Assembly: GCA_029907475.1 (NCBI GenBank)
Contig: JARYLU010000025.1
Location: 1 to 36,376, forward strand
Reading direction: 5' to 3'
Length of the DNA stretch: 36,376 bases
DNA from: Bacillota bacterium
GTDB lineage: Bacteria > Bacillota > DSM-12270 > Thermacetogeniales > Thermacetogeniaceae
Shown here: positions 23,838-30,966 of the stretch, piece by piece
Position numbering within the stretch: position 1 is the stretch's first letter
Layout of the letters: each line of letters opens with the position of its first letter
Notes under the pieces: generated by a model
The model's input: only the letters and a program-made list of their open reading frames with translations
What the model was told of the DNA's origin: nothing
The model's database searches: none
Position numbers and translations under genes: made by a program

Positions 23838-24098
23838 ATGGAAGTGGGAATCAGAGAAATTAAAAATCGCTTCAGCTGGTACCTCCAACGTGTAAAAAAG
23901 GGAGAAGTCCTGATCATCACAGAACGGAATACCCCTGTAGCCAAACTGATTCCTATGCAAACGCCGCCAGATGTCCTCAATTTGCTGGATACAGGGCTGG
24001 TTTGCTGGAAAGGAGGTAAACCCCAGGGACTAATTGAGCCTCCCTCGATTCAGGGAACCAAAACAATTGCCGAGATAGTAGCGGAGGACCGACGGTGA
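23838..24098 (+). CDS. Phd/YefM-type antitoxin
   Basis: 86 residues. The start MEVGIREIKNRFSWYLQRVKKGEVLIITERNTPVAKLIP is the Phd/YefM fold, which dimerises and binds DNA. The C-terminal part (LLDTGLVCWKGGKPQGLIEPP) is the toxin-neutralising tail. GAGGTG precedes the ATG. Its cognate PIN gene 60 bases downstream is truncated, so the antitoxin may now be an orphan. The duplicated GTGATTTG at 24093-24100 and 24160-24167 suggests a small insertion between them. Confidence 0.87.
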   Translation: MEVGIREIKNRFSWYLQRVKKGEVLIITERNTPVAKLIPMQTPPDVLNLLDTGLVCWKGGKPQGLIEPPSIQGTKTIAEIVAEDRR

Positions 24099-24159
24099 TT
24101 TGCCTCCAGTTCTATGCCGAAGAGGTAACTTCAGGTCACAATAGCATGGAGGGCCAGCA

Positions 24160-24381
24160 GTGATTTGTTATCTGGATACCAGTGTATTGGTGAAGTTATA
24201 TGTCCAGGAAAAGGGCTCAGAAAACGTCAGAGAATTAGTAAATTCAAGCCTCATTGCGGCAACCTGCAAGGTGGCCTATGCTGAAGCGAGAGCCGCTCTT
24301 GCTCGGGGCTTACGCATGGGAGCACTGGACGAAAAAGGCTACCGTTTAGCGGTCAATGCCCTTAAGAACGATCTTTATTGA
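24160..24381 (+). pseudogene. vapC: PIN-domain toxin, 3'-truncated
   Basis: 73 residues starting MICYLDTSVLVKLYVQEKGS (first PIN Asp) and reaching AYAEARAAL (the Glu). It then stops at 24381 where the sequence switches into an antitoxin relic on the other strand. The second half with the remaining acidic residues is lost, so it cannot be active. GTG start. Confidence 0.82.
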
Positions 24382-24503
24382 CCCGATAAATTTTTCCATC
24401 GGATCGTTGCTGGCACCTAACTCCGATTCCAAAATACGAAGGATTCTTTTTTCTCTTCTCGGCTAAGCCCCCGAATTTCTTCAATGATTTTCTCTACTGC
24501 CAT
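24371..24503 (-). pseudogene. Decayed antitoxin, paralogue of 16157-16361
   Basis: From ATG 24503: MAVEKIIEEIRGLSREEKK, then one A is missing from an A tract, shifting the frame; in the other frame it continues RILRILESELGASNDPMEKFIG to the junction near 24375, where the truncated PIN gene begins on the opposite strand. The copy at 16157 has the intact A tract, but an insertion elsewhere. Confidence 0.78.
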
Positions 24504-24560
24504 TTCATCCACCGCCTTTCCCCGGGCACTCAAAAGTTCTGCCCTCACCTACCTGGCGCT

Positions 24561-24589
24561 ATCCTACCAGGATAAAAGTAAACCGGCAA
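24561..24589 (-). promoter_or_regulatory. Promoter of the decayed TA module (copy 2)
   Basis: Minus strand: TTGCCG (24584-24589), 17-base spacer ending ATCCTGG, TAGGAT (24561-24566). It matches the elements at 16421-16449 and 32800-32828 across -35, spacer and -10. Confidence 0.72.
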
Positions 24590-24801
24590 GAAAAAGCAGC
24601 TTTCTCCAGGCCTTCTACCATCTGGATTTAAATTCCAGCTCGCTTCCTGAAACATTCCGGCCCCGGGGAAGGGCGCCTACGCCTTGGGATTCATTTTCCG
24701 GCTACCAACACCGAACTCCTTCCAGGTCAAATACTGTATAAGAGCACTGGGGAAGTAAACACGATCCGAATACTTACGCCGATAGGTTTTAATTTCCTGT
24801 T

Positions 24802-24891
24802 TCATTCCTTTCCGAAGGGGTCGGGCAGGGCCCTGATATGTGCAGGCAAAACGATCTGCCCCTTGCTGGATACGGTTACAGTCGCCACCAT
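24802..24891 (-). pseudogene. vapB: AbrB-type antitoxin, truncated after 29 residues
   Basis: ATG 24891 with GAGGTGG seven bases upstream opens MVATVTVSSKGQIVLPAHIR, the conserved start of the AbrB/SpoVT fold. After ALPDPFGKE it stops at TGA 24802. The remaining half of the domain and the toxin are gone; 24504-24801 otherwise holds only the promoter copy at 24561. Its own promoter and operator are well preserved. Confidence 0.78.
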
Positions 24892-24908
24892 CTTGTTCCA
24901 CCTCAATA

Positions 24909-24956
24909 GTAAGACATATCTTACCTGAATTATAACATGCCCTGGCGACCTGTCAA
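24909..24956 (-). promoter_or_regulatory. Promoter and operator of the truncated AbrB antitoxin
   Basis: Minus strand: TTGACA (24951-24956), 16-base spacer, TATAAT (24929-24934), then the palindrome GTAAGA-N4-TCTTAC at 24909-24924, just before the ribosome site. The same half-sites with three central bases occur at 25299-25313. Confidence 0.85.
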
Positions 24957-25091
24957 CAGCAGCTTACCGGCGGTAGAAATCGCACGGAATAGAACAACTC
25001 TAACCTGTTCTCCCCACTTCCATTTCTCCTTTTTCCTGCGCCTAACTTACCAGGCATATTCATTCTTACGACAGCCGCCGGCTGCTCGCGT

Positions 25092-25172
25092 TTAAAATAG
25101 CCCGCAGCTAACACCACCATCCTGTAAATGTTTTAAAGCAAGCAAGTCCGCCTGCACCACGTCCCCCACGTA
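25092..25172 (-). pseudogene. Epimerase fragment, 26 codons
   Basis: The minus strand reads YVGDVVQADLLALKHLQDGG before a stop. This matches YVGDVVRANVLALERLE of the intact epimerase at 16499-17483. No other epimerase sequence surrounds it; a small captured piece. Confidence 0.65.
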
Positions 25173-25265
25173 TGTAATTCAAAATTACAAAGAAAATATC
25201 AAAGCAGGTTTCCAGGGCTTCCACCATAAGGTCCCGTGGCTTTTCATGGAAGGGGCGGCCAAGCC

Positions 25266-25313
25266 TTGATTTCCGGCATCACCCCTGGTATACTCTTGGT
25301 AAGAATATCTTAC
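25266..25313 (+). promoter_or_regulatory. Promoter and palindromic operator of the AbrB/PIN pair
   Basis: TTGATT (25266-25271), 17-base spacer ending CCCCTGG, TATACT (25289-25294). It is followed by GTAAGA-ATA-TCTTAC at 25299-25313, a perfect palindrome with a three-base centre, placed for autorepression by the antitoxin. Confidence 0.85.
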
Positions 25314-25331
25314 AGTAAGGTGATGTTGTTC

Positions 25332-25604
25332 ATGGGTTATGAGGTTATGCGGGTAACTGCCAAGGGCCAGTTGACCATCCCTGTGGCAATAAGAAAAAAG
25401 CTAAATATCCGTGAAGGGGACTACCTGCAGGTATATCTAGAAGAAAATGAAATTCGCTTAAAAAAGATTGAACCGGTTCGTCCCCTGAGCGCGGAAGACC
25501 CTATATGGCGGCTGGTTGGCGCAGGAGCAAGCGGGCAAGAGGATATTTCCGAAAATCATGACCGTTATCTCGCCGAAGGAGAAATCAGCCGGTGGAAAAA
25601 ATAA
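25332..25604 (+). CDS. vapB: AbrB-type antitoxin (VapB)
   Basis: 90 residues from ATG 25332 (AAGGTG upstream); the longer frame to 25236 runs through the promoter and is not used. MRVTAKGQLTIPVAIRKKLNIREGDYLQVYLEENEIRLKKIEP is the AbrB DNA-binding domain; the tail LVGAGASGQEDISENHDRYLAEGEIS binds the toxin. It overlaps the toxin start by 13 bases. The last 43 bases recur at 27843-27885. Confidence 0.92.
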   Translation: MGYEVMRVTAKGQLTIPVAIRKKLNIREGDYLQVYLEENEIRLKKIEPVRPLSAEDPIWRLVGAGASGQEDISENHDRYLAEGEISRWKK

Positions 25605-25999
25605 TGGTGGATACCAGCGCAATTTACGCGCTCCTGGACAGATCAGACAATCAGCACCAAAAAGCGGTGAGTATTCTTCAAGAGATCAGCAAAAAGCAGC
25701 TGGCGGTGGTAATAACCAACTTCATTGTGGCCGAGTGTCATGCCCTGCTCTCCAGCAGGTTAGGGCCGGAAATAGCCCGCAGCTGGTTAAAAGGATTATG
25801 CTGGCCGGTAGAACGGGTGACAGAAGATGATGAACAGCGTGCTCAAGAGATCATTTTTACCTATGTTGACAAAACCTTTTCTTATACCGATGCTACTACC
25901 TTCGCGGTCATGGAACGGCTGGGTATAAGTGCAGTGCTGGCTTTCGACCTCGCCCACCGGCTGCTCGGCGGCTTCCTGGAGTCGCGCAGCTGGGCATAG
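25592..25999 (+). CDS. vapC: PIN-domain ribonuclease toxin (VapC)
   Basis: 135 residues, GTG start inside the antitoxin gene. PIN acidic residues: Asp in IMVDTSAIYALLD, Glu in FIVAECHALL, Asp in FSYTDATTFAVM and the last in LAFDLAHRLL. Intact RNase toxin. Its stop at 25997-25999 is directly followed by an unrelated GH57-like relic, which shows a recombination joint. Confidence 0.93.
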   Translation: MEKIMVDTSAIYALLDRSDNQHQKAVSILQEISKKQLAVVITNFIVAECHALLSSRLGPEIARSWLKGLCWPVERVTEDDEQRAQEIIFTYVDKTFSYTDATTFAVMERLGISAVLAFDLAHRLLGGFLESRSWA

Positions 26000-26311
26000 C
26001 TTCTCCACATCGCCACCGACGGGAAAACCTACGGCCACCACCGGTACGGGGATATGGCTCCCGTTGAACGAACGGCGGAGCGGTTGCGCACCAGGCCGGA
26101 AGAGTTTTCCCTGCTCGAAAAATTGGAGAAGGCCACCGGCCTTGCCCGCGCCGTTCCTTTCGAGGTGGACCTGTGGAAGGCGCAGAACATCTATTACAGG
26201 CTGCTGCAGGAGGTTTACCCGGAACTGCGGAGGCGTGCCGAAAAGGGGGAAGAGGACGCCCGGGCGTGGATTTCCCGCTTCAACTCGCTGGGTGAGAACC
26301 TGCAGGTGCGG
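26000..26311 (+). pseudogene. GH57/DUF3536-like protein, internally deleted fragment
   Basis: The frame starts abruptly with LLHIATDGKTYGHHRYGDMA, typical of glycoside-hydrolase-57-like DUF3536 proteins. It then joins the C-terminal part of the same family (VPFEVDLWKAQNIYYRLLQE, RAWISRFNSLGENLQV). Several hundred residues before and between these parts are missing. Family members are large polysaccharide-acting or uncharacterised enzymes. Confidence 0.68.
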
Positions 26312-26362
26312 AGGGCACCTGACCCCTCAGCCCGAACAACCAGACTCCATCACGGCGTACGG

Positions 26363-26752
26363 TTACCAGATGACTTCCACATCATAGCGGCCGATTTGAG
26401 GATCTGCCGTGAGGATCGGTAGATTTTCCAACTGGGCCTGGGCAATGAGGAGGCGGTCAAAGGGATCGCGATGAATAACCGGCAGGGTAGACACATGAAG
26501 GGCATGGGTCAATTCCACAGGCAAGCTATCGATTCCATTTACGGCCAGTTGCTCGATAATGAAGCTCCTTATATTTCCCGGAAACGTCAATTTTCCCAAA
26601 GCAGCTTTAACAGCCATCTCCCAGCCGCTGGCGGCACTTAGGAACAACTTGTTTTCACCCCTGCTAATTATTTCTTTGGCATACGGAGACAACTTGTGAT
26701 CATCGGTAATCCACCATAAAAAAGTATGGGTATCAAGGAGTGCCCTCATCAC
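26363..26752 (-). CDS. vapC: PIN-domain toxin (VapC, PIN-like of Phd pairs)
   Basis: 129 residues. MMRALLDTHTFLWWITDDHKLS carries the first Asp; SGWEMAVKAALGKL the Glu; HRDPFDRLLIAQA the central Asp residues; LPILTADPQIGRYDVEVIW the end. This is the sub-family that travels with Phd/YefM antitoxins. It overlaps its antitoxin by four bases (ATGA-type). Apparently intact. Confidence 0.93.
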   Translation of the reverse strand: MMRALLDTHTFLWWITDDHKLSPYAKEIISRGENKLFLSAASGWEMAVKAALGKLTFPGNIRSFIIEQLAVNGIDSLPVELTHALHVSTLPVIHRDPFDRLLIAQAQLENLPILTADPQIGRYDVEVIW

Positions 26753-26982
26753 TCAAACAACTCCACAACAGACTCCGGAAGTGGTGCATCAAAATCAGGG
26801 GCAAGGGTAATCTTTCCTTTTGCGCTGCCGGGAACACGCTTTACAGGCTGTTCCTTTAACGGAACAAGGCGGGCAACGGGTTTGCCCGCTTTTGCGATGA
26901 TTATCTCCTCGCCTTCCCTTACGCGGGCCAAAAGCTTAGAGAAATGCGTCTTGGCTTCATGAATATTGACTTCTCTGGGCAT
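26749..26982 (-). CDS. Phd/YefM-type antitoxin
   Basis: 77 residues from ATG 26980-26982 (GAGGGG nine bases upstream; a GTG three codons earlier is too close to it). MPREVNIHEAKTHFSKLLARVREGEEIIIAKAGKPVARLVPL is a textbook Phd domain. The C-terminal PDFDAPLPESVVELFE binds the toxin. First gene of the minus-strand pair. Confidence 0.93.
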   Translation of the reverse strand: MPREVNIHEAKTHFSKLLARVREGEEIIIAKAGKPVARLVPLKEQPVKRVPGSAKGKITLAPDFDAPLPESVVELFE

Positions 26983-27147
26983 CTTCACCAACCCCTCTAT
27001 CTACCTGTCGGACCCGAGAAGAACCAGGCCGGAAAGGCTGAAAACAGTCCTCAGGCACCCTGTAGAAAGAATATCCGGCCTGCAAACAACTTAAGCACCT
27101 CCGTGCAACCTTAGTCTGAAAGACACGGCTCCGCCAAGGAGTATTGG

Positions 27148-27225
27148 AGATTTCTATTCGTCCTCTTCTTCACATACGTCTGACAGGAAAACTGCCACTC
27201 CACGGGCCAGCGAGTAATCCTCTCA
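27148..27225 (-). pseudogene. C-terminal tail shared with the SEC-C relic at 29300
   Basis: Reading LARGVAVFLSDVCEEEDE and a stop. The 61 bases 27148-27208 match 29300-29360 with three differences, where the same tail (RGMAVLLSDVCEEEDE) ends a SEC-C family fragment. It is taken as the 3' end of another such gene. The rest of 26983-27227 holds only an 8-bp inverted repeat (AGGCCGGA / TCCGGCCT). Confidence 0.62.
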
Positions 27226-27227
27226 TA

Positions 27228-27701
27228 TTATTCCTCTTCCAGATCAGGGTACTGCAGAGGCGACTGCCCGCGCCTTTCGATCACCCGGGGACACACTGGA
27301 TCGCTTCCCAGGCGCTCTTCTATCTTAACCAGCTCCACTACATGCCACCACTCGTCGCCGTAGTCAAACAGGTAGGTGAACCAATCGCCAATTTCGAATT
27401 CAAAGCCCCCAATCACAGCATGCACGGCACATGTTGTGTCGGAAGACGGCCAACCTGCTTCCTCTGGAGCGAATTCCTTACCGCCGATAAAAAAAGAGTA
27501 AAGGTGCTCTTCGAAGCGGTCAAAGGCCTCAAAAATAACTTCGTGCAGGTCCGCCAGGGTCTGGTCGCCCCTTATCTCGATTAACCGCCAGGGAGCCCTG
27601 GGCCTCTTCAACCTTTTTCGGCCCAGGTACACCTTAAAGGTATAAACCCTGAACTCCGAAGGCATTTTCTTTGGCAACACAACCACCTTCCCTTTTACCA
27701 A
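27228..27701 (-). CDS. Plasmid pRiA4b ORF-3 family protein
   Basis: 157 residues. Family signatures are YTFKVYLGRK near the start, APWRLIEIRGDQTLADLHEVIFEAF, HLYSFFIGGKEF and FTYLFDYGDEWWHVVELVKIEE. These proteins (IS1096 TnpR-like/pRiA4b ORF-3) are frequent on plasmids and transposons, and their role is unknown. ATG 27701 with AAGGGAAGG upstream. Intact, between the SEC-C tail relic and other relics. Confidence 0.88.
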   Translation of the reverse strand: MVKGKVVVLPKKMPSEFRVYTFKVYLGRKRLKRPRAPWRLIEIRGDQTLADLHEVIFEAFDRFEEHLYSFFIGGKEFAPEEAGWPSSDTTCAVHAVIGGFEFEIGDWFTYLFDYGDEWWHVVELVKIEERLGSDPVCPRVIERRGQSPLQYPDLEEE

Positions 27702-27842
27702 CCCGGTTCACCTGCCCTTCGTGCCGGCCTAGAGGCTGCCCCTTTAAAATAAGCTGCGGAGAACAACTTGCGCACGGTAAATCCTGAAAGTGCTTTTCAA
27801 CTTTTTTTCAAAAAGTCCTGCTGCATTTTCAGCTAAACCGTC

Positions 27843-27885
27843 AATCATGACCATTACCTCGCCGAAGGAGAAATCAGCCGGTGGA
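27843..27885 (+). pseudogene. 3' tail of an AbrB-type antitoxin
   Basis: 43 bases identical but for two positions to 25554-25596. They encode NHDHYLAEGEISRW and then run into foreign sequence. A shorter trace (ccgaaggagaaat at 29280-29292) occurs near 29300. Apart from this relic, 27702-27925 shows no gene. Confidence 0.7.
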
Positions 27886-27925
27886 ACCGGAAAGAACACC
27901 AATGACTCACCTGACTCACACTGAC

Positions 27926-28120
27926 TCACCGGTACGGGCACTGAACGATCATACCCTGGATGAAATCAAAATGTTTTTTGTTGCGTGTGATGAGGACGGC
28001 ATCCAAAAAAAGAGCCGTTGCGGCAATGAGAGCATCAACAGGATTCAGGCCGTAATCCTTCCTGTATTCAGCGATGAGTTCTCCCGCCGTTCTGGCTATG
28101 TTCTGGTCAATGGGAGATTT
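27926..28120 (-). pseudogene. vapC: C-terminal half of a PIN-domain toxin
   Basis: The minus strand reads IARTAGELIAEYRKDYGLNP, VDALIAATALFLDAVLITRN and KKHFDFIQGMIVQCPYR with a stop. This is the PIN C-terminal region with the conserved DALIAATA and TRNKKHF motifs. The N-terminal half is absent; the sequence starts at the 3' end of the DUF1841/SEC-C gene. Confidence 0.8.
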
Positions 28121-28129
28121 CCCTAGTTT

Positions 28130-29188
28130 CTAAGCCTTCTCCCAATCTCGTAAGACTTCACGGGCGGCCTGGTACGTCTCACCATCTATTTTCTTTTTAG
28201 CTTCCACCAGCCCCCGCAAAATGTTAATCGCATCATCCCTTTTATTGTTCTCTCCCAGAAATAGAGCATAACGGTAACGCCCGAAATGCCAATGGGGCAG
28301 CGCATTAAAAAGATTCCGGTACTCTTTCTCAGCCTCTTCCACCCTGCCTATCTGGGCTAGCAAGTCCGCTTTATCGCACCAGCAATTCCCTCTCTCATCA
28401 TCGCTGTTAGCCAGGGCCATCAGCCTTTCAGTTGTTTGAATCCCATCCCTTTTTAATGACCGGTGGTTCATACATAAAAGGTGCAAATCTTGCAGGGCGT
28501 TCTTTAACCATAGGCCGCCTTGATAACTTTCAGCCAGAGCTACATTTTCTTCTAGAGCCTGCTTGGCACCTTGAATGTCTCCTTGCTCTTCCAGGTAGTG
28601 AGCAATGTGAACCCGGTTTTCCAACTGCAAAATTGGGTCTAATGGTTCTTCAACGATAAACTCAGGCGAATCAAGTATGTAACCGCCTTGGCCCAAACAG
28701 AGAGCCCCTGCCAGCTTGTGGATTTTGAAATGATCTGCTTCGGGAGCACAGCAGCGCTTAAACTTAAGTCCGCTGCCACAAGGGCAGGGCTCGTTTCTCC
28801 TCACTCTAGCGAAGTCAGTCCCCAGGAGGTGAAGCTGGCGTTTATATTTTTCTTTGTCAAATGTTTTTTTGTGGACGAGTACTTCGTAAGAAAATTTAGT
28901 AAATATCATCACAACGCAGGCCCGCGCCGCATGTCTGCTTAGGCCTTTACCTTCCAATCTTTCAATTGCTGCTTTAACCTCCGGAAGATCCGGGTCTTGG
29001 AGTTGGTTTTCCACAGCCCCTTCCAAAAGAACGTGAAGTATGGGATTCACTCCGTTAATCTCTATTTGCGGGGGGAGTTTGTGATATCTTTCAAAAAGTA
29101 TCTTAACTTCAGGGTGTTCACTTAAAGTGGTTTTGACTCCTGGATCATGTTCCCCTAAAATTATTGTACTAAGATCATCCCTAAACAT
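28130..29188 (-). CDS. DUF1841/SEC-C/TPR protein
   Basis: 352 residues from ATG 29186-29188 (AAGGAG nine bases upstream). The N-terminal 130 residues resemble DUF1841 (HPEVKILFERYHKLPPQIEI, NPILHVLLEGAVENQL). The SEC-C motif follows (NEPCPCGSGLKFKRCC), and the rest consists of tetratricopeptide-like helical pairs (EEAEKEYRNLFNALP, KRDDAINILRGLVEA). Probably a protein-interaction scaffold; no enzyme motif. It belongs with the other SEC-C proteins of this window only by the zinc motif. Confidence 0.85.
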   Translation of the reverse strand: MFRDDLSTIILGEHDPGVKTTLSEHPEVKILFERYHKLPPQIEINGVNPILHVLLEGAVENQLQDPDLPEVKAAIERLEGKGLSRHAARACVVMIFTKFSYEVLVHKKTFDKEKYKRQLHLLGTDFARVRRNEPCPCGSGLKFKRCCAPEADHFKIHKLAGALCLGQGGYILDSPEFIVEEPLDPILQLENRVHIAHYLEEQGDIQGAKQALEENVALAESYQGGLWLKNALQDLHLLCMNHRSLKRDGIQTTERLMALANSDDERGNCWCDKADLLAQIGRVEEAEKEYRNLFNALPHWHFGRYRYALFLGENNKRDDAINILRGLVEAKKKIDGETYQAAREVLRDWEKA

Positions 29189-29299
29189 AAGGAAGTACTC
29201 CTTAATAAAATAATACAAGTCCTGGTTGAGGAAGTTGGCATCGAAGGCAATCGAAAAGCGAAATCAAGTCGCAATAACTTGCCGAAGGAGAAATTAGCA

Positions 29300-29713
29300 A
29301 GATTTCTATTCGTCCTCTTCTTCACATACATCTGACAGTAAAACTGCCATTCCACGGGCCGGCCAGAGTAGGGATTCCGGCTTCCTGTACCGGCCCCCAC
29401 CGGAGGACGCACCCAGTCCGGCCCGGCCCCCCAGGACGGAGTAGAGGGGAGCATCCACCTTTATTTTTCCCTGCACAACGGCGGTTACTGCAGGTTTAAT
29501 CTCTTCCGCCAGGCTTTCCGACAGCATTTTTTTGTATACTGGATATTTGCTGAAAATGGTTTGTATCTTATCGTAAAACTCGTACCGACTCTCATCCTGG
29601 TATTTTTCAGATATTTGACTCATCTCTCTGGCAGCCGGCACCAGGTCGTTCCTCGTCCTGGAAAGAACAGACCGCCAGAACAGCTCTCGCCTGTCGTCCG
29701 CCACCGGCCAGTT
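29300..29713 (-). pseudogene. SEC-C family paralogue, internal fragment
   Basis: About 90 residues (VADDRRELFWRSVLSRTRND, IFSKYPVYKKMLSESLAEEI, KIKVDAPLYSVLGG) match the middle of the 452-residue protein at 19062-20420. The frame is then joined to a Gly/Arg-rich stretch and the tail LSDVCEEEDE. A stop lies just upstream of the homologous part (KELLNWPV), and the SEC-C motif itself is missing. It is a chimera of two deletions. Confidence 0.75.
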
Positions 29714-29800
29714 CAGCAGCTCTTTTCAGGTGCTGTACCATCTCTATAAACCTCGCCTTCGTACATCTTTGTACTACCGGCTAACGTACCAGCAAGCACG

Positions 29801-29829
29801 ATTTTATTCCGATCAAAAGGAGCAGTCAA
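29801..29829 (-). promoter_or_regulatory. Sigma-A-like promoter upstream of a lost gene
   Basis: Minus strand: TTGACT (29824-29829), 17-base spacer, TAAAAT (29801-29806). Downstream, a short frame MYEGEVYRDG resembles an antitoxin start and stops after about 17 codons, before the SEC-C relic. The promoter probably belonged to a removed TA module. Confidence 0.6.
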
Positions 29830-29850
29830 GACAGATGGTATCGAATGGCC

Positions 29851-30372
29851 TTAACGCTGAAGCAGGGCAACGATGACTCCGCCAAAGCCGACTATGACTG
29901 TAACGAGCATTCCCACCATCCACAACTTAAGGTTGTTGAGTTTATCGTCCAGCCGGTCGATTCGTTCGTTTAAGCGCGCCTCCTGAGTTTTCATCTCTCC
30001 GCTGAGCTTTCCATCCAGGGCTTTAATCTCTCCGCTGAGCTTTCCATCCAGGGCCTTAATCTCTCCGCTGAGCTTTTCATCCAGGGCTTTCATCTCTCCG
30101 CTGAGCTTCACATCCAGGGCTTTAATCTCTCCGCTCAGCTTTTCATCCAGCCGGTCGATGCGCGCGTTGATCCTGCCGATTTCTACGCCCAGCTTCTCAT
30201 CAAGATGATCAATTCGGGCACTCAGCTTTCCATCGAGAGATTTTATTTCGCTGCTCAGCTTTTCGTCGAGTCGGTCAATGCGCTGGAGCAGGAAGAAGAA
30301 CTCCGGGGAAGCCAGACCGCGGGGCGGCTGCTCGTTCCCTGCAGCGGTTTCTTTAACGATTTCCTCAGGCAC
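29851..30372 (-). CDS. 11-residue-repeat coiled-coil protein with C-terminal membrane anchor
   Basis: 173 residues from GTG 30370-30372 (AGAGGG eight bases upstream; a GTG nine bases earlier is also possible). After a short N-terminal part, residues 30-145 form a coiled coil built of 11-residue units (LSGEIKALDGK), ending in a hydrophobic helix (LWMVGMLVTVIVGFGGVIVALL) and LQR. A right-handed or mixed coiled coil anchored in the membrane is expected. Function unknown. It is similar in design to the coiled-coil protein at 17511-18002, but with an 11-residue period rather than 7. Confidence 0.82.
   Translation of the reverse strand: MPEEIVKETAAGNEQPPRGLASPEFFFLLQRIDRLDEKLSSEIKSLDGKLSARIDHLDEKLGVEIGRINARIDRLDEKLSGEIKALDVKLSGEMKALDEKLSGEIKALDGKLSGEIKALDGKLSGEMKTQEARLNERIDRLDDKLNNLKLWMVGMLVTVIVGFGGVIVALLQR
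29993..30157. repeat. 33-bp tandem repeat, five units
   Basis: Units at 29993, 30026, 30059, 30092 and 30125, each 33 bp, beginning ATCTCTCCGCT. They encode the 11-residue coiled-coil units of the protein at 29851-30372. The first four differ from one another at only a few positions. Confidence 0.92.
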
Positions 30373-30409
30373 AGCACTCACCCTCTTTCACCCACTTCCA
30401 TTGTAACAC

Positions 30410-30568
30410 CGGAAGTTGGGAAAAACAACGCCCTGCGGGACAGACGAAGGTGCGGGGCTTAAGGGTGCAGGTCCTGCAAAGCTCCCTCTTCAGCAGAATA
30501 TGCGGCTCTTCGTGGTCCACCTCAAACTTGTTCAGGGCAAGCCGCTCTGCAATGTTCAGGCGCTTCAT
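30410..30568 (-). pseudogene. fixX: FixX-like ferredoxin, truncated
   Basis: ATG 30568 opens MKRLNIAERLALNKFEVDHE, then EPHILLKRELCRTCTLKPRT and FVCPAGR. This is the FixX start with the first Cys cluster. It loses similarity after CPAGRCF and lacks the second CxxCxxxC cluster of a full FixX (about 95 residues). FixX accepts electrons in the FixABCX/ETF-quinone system. Preceded by a FixC relic. Confidence 0.78.
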
Positions 30569-30576
30569 ATACTCCG

Positions 30577-30790
30577 CTCCCTTCCAGGCCATCCCGCACC
30601 AGATGCGTGAGCGGGACTTTCTTGCACAGGTGCTCCATGACCAGCTGCCTGACCCTCTAGGGAGGCTCTCCTTTCACCTTGAAAAGGTCCGTGAAGATGT
30701 CCACGGCAAGTTCAGGATAAGTACGGCAAAACCCGGGAGTTTCGAGAAAGCGGGGAGCGTCCCGGTATCCCGTAAGACCGTGGTGGACAT
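30577..30790 (-). pseudogene. fixC: FixC C-terminal fragment with in-frame stop
   Basis: The minus strand reads RDAPRFLETPGFCRTYPELA, VDIFTDLFKVKGEPP, a TAG stop, then RVRQLVMEHLCKKVPLTHLV and RDGLEGSGV. This corresponds to the C-terminal end of FixC flavoprotein dehydrogenases (YPELA..IF..LF.V.G, LNLLRDG). The flavin domain is absent. It directly precedes fixX, the natural order. Confidence 0.72.
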
Positions 30791-30792
30791 GG

Positions 30793-30931
30793 CGTAAAAA
30801 TTGAAATATCGCTAAAGTGAATTATCTTTGGCTTTAATCCTAAAGTTTGACCCGGGAAACATCGTGACCATACATACCTGATAGGTCACAGCTATAATAC
30901 TGCCAGCCGAAGAAGGACAGCATTAACGAGG
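30793..30931 (+). repeat. 139-bp dispersed repeat, copy 1 (HigA tail plus regulatory DNA)
   Basis: Colinear and gap-free with 33705-33843, with four differences. It begins with the last codons of a HigA-type antitoxin (KIEISLK and stop). It continues into non-coding DNA with GTGACC ... GGTCAC arms, a TATAAT sequence and a purine-rich AACGAGG end. Here no HigA body precedes it. Confidence 0.9.
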
Positions 30932-30966
30932 TAAACCGGGCACTAGCGAAGATAAAATAAAATCCC

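Noticed and set aside
25236-25331. Extended N-terminus of the antitoxin at 25332
   Set aside because: This part contains the promoter and operator; the AbrB domain begins after ATG 25332 with its own ribosome site.
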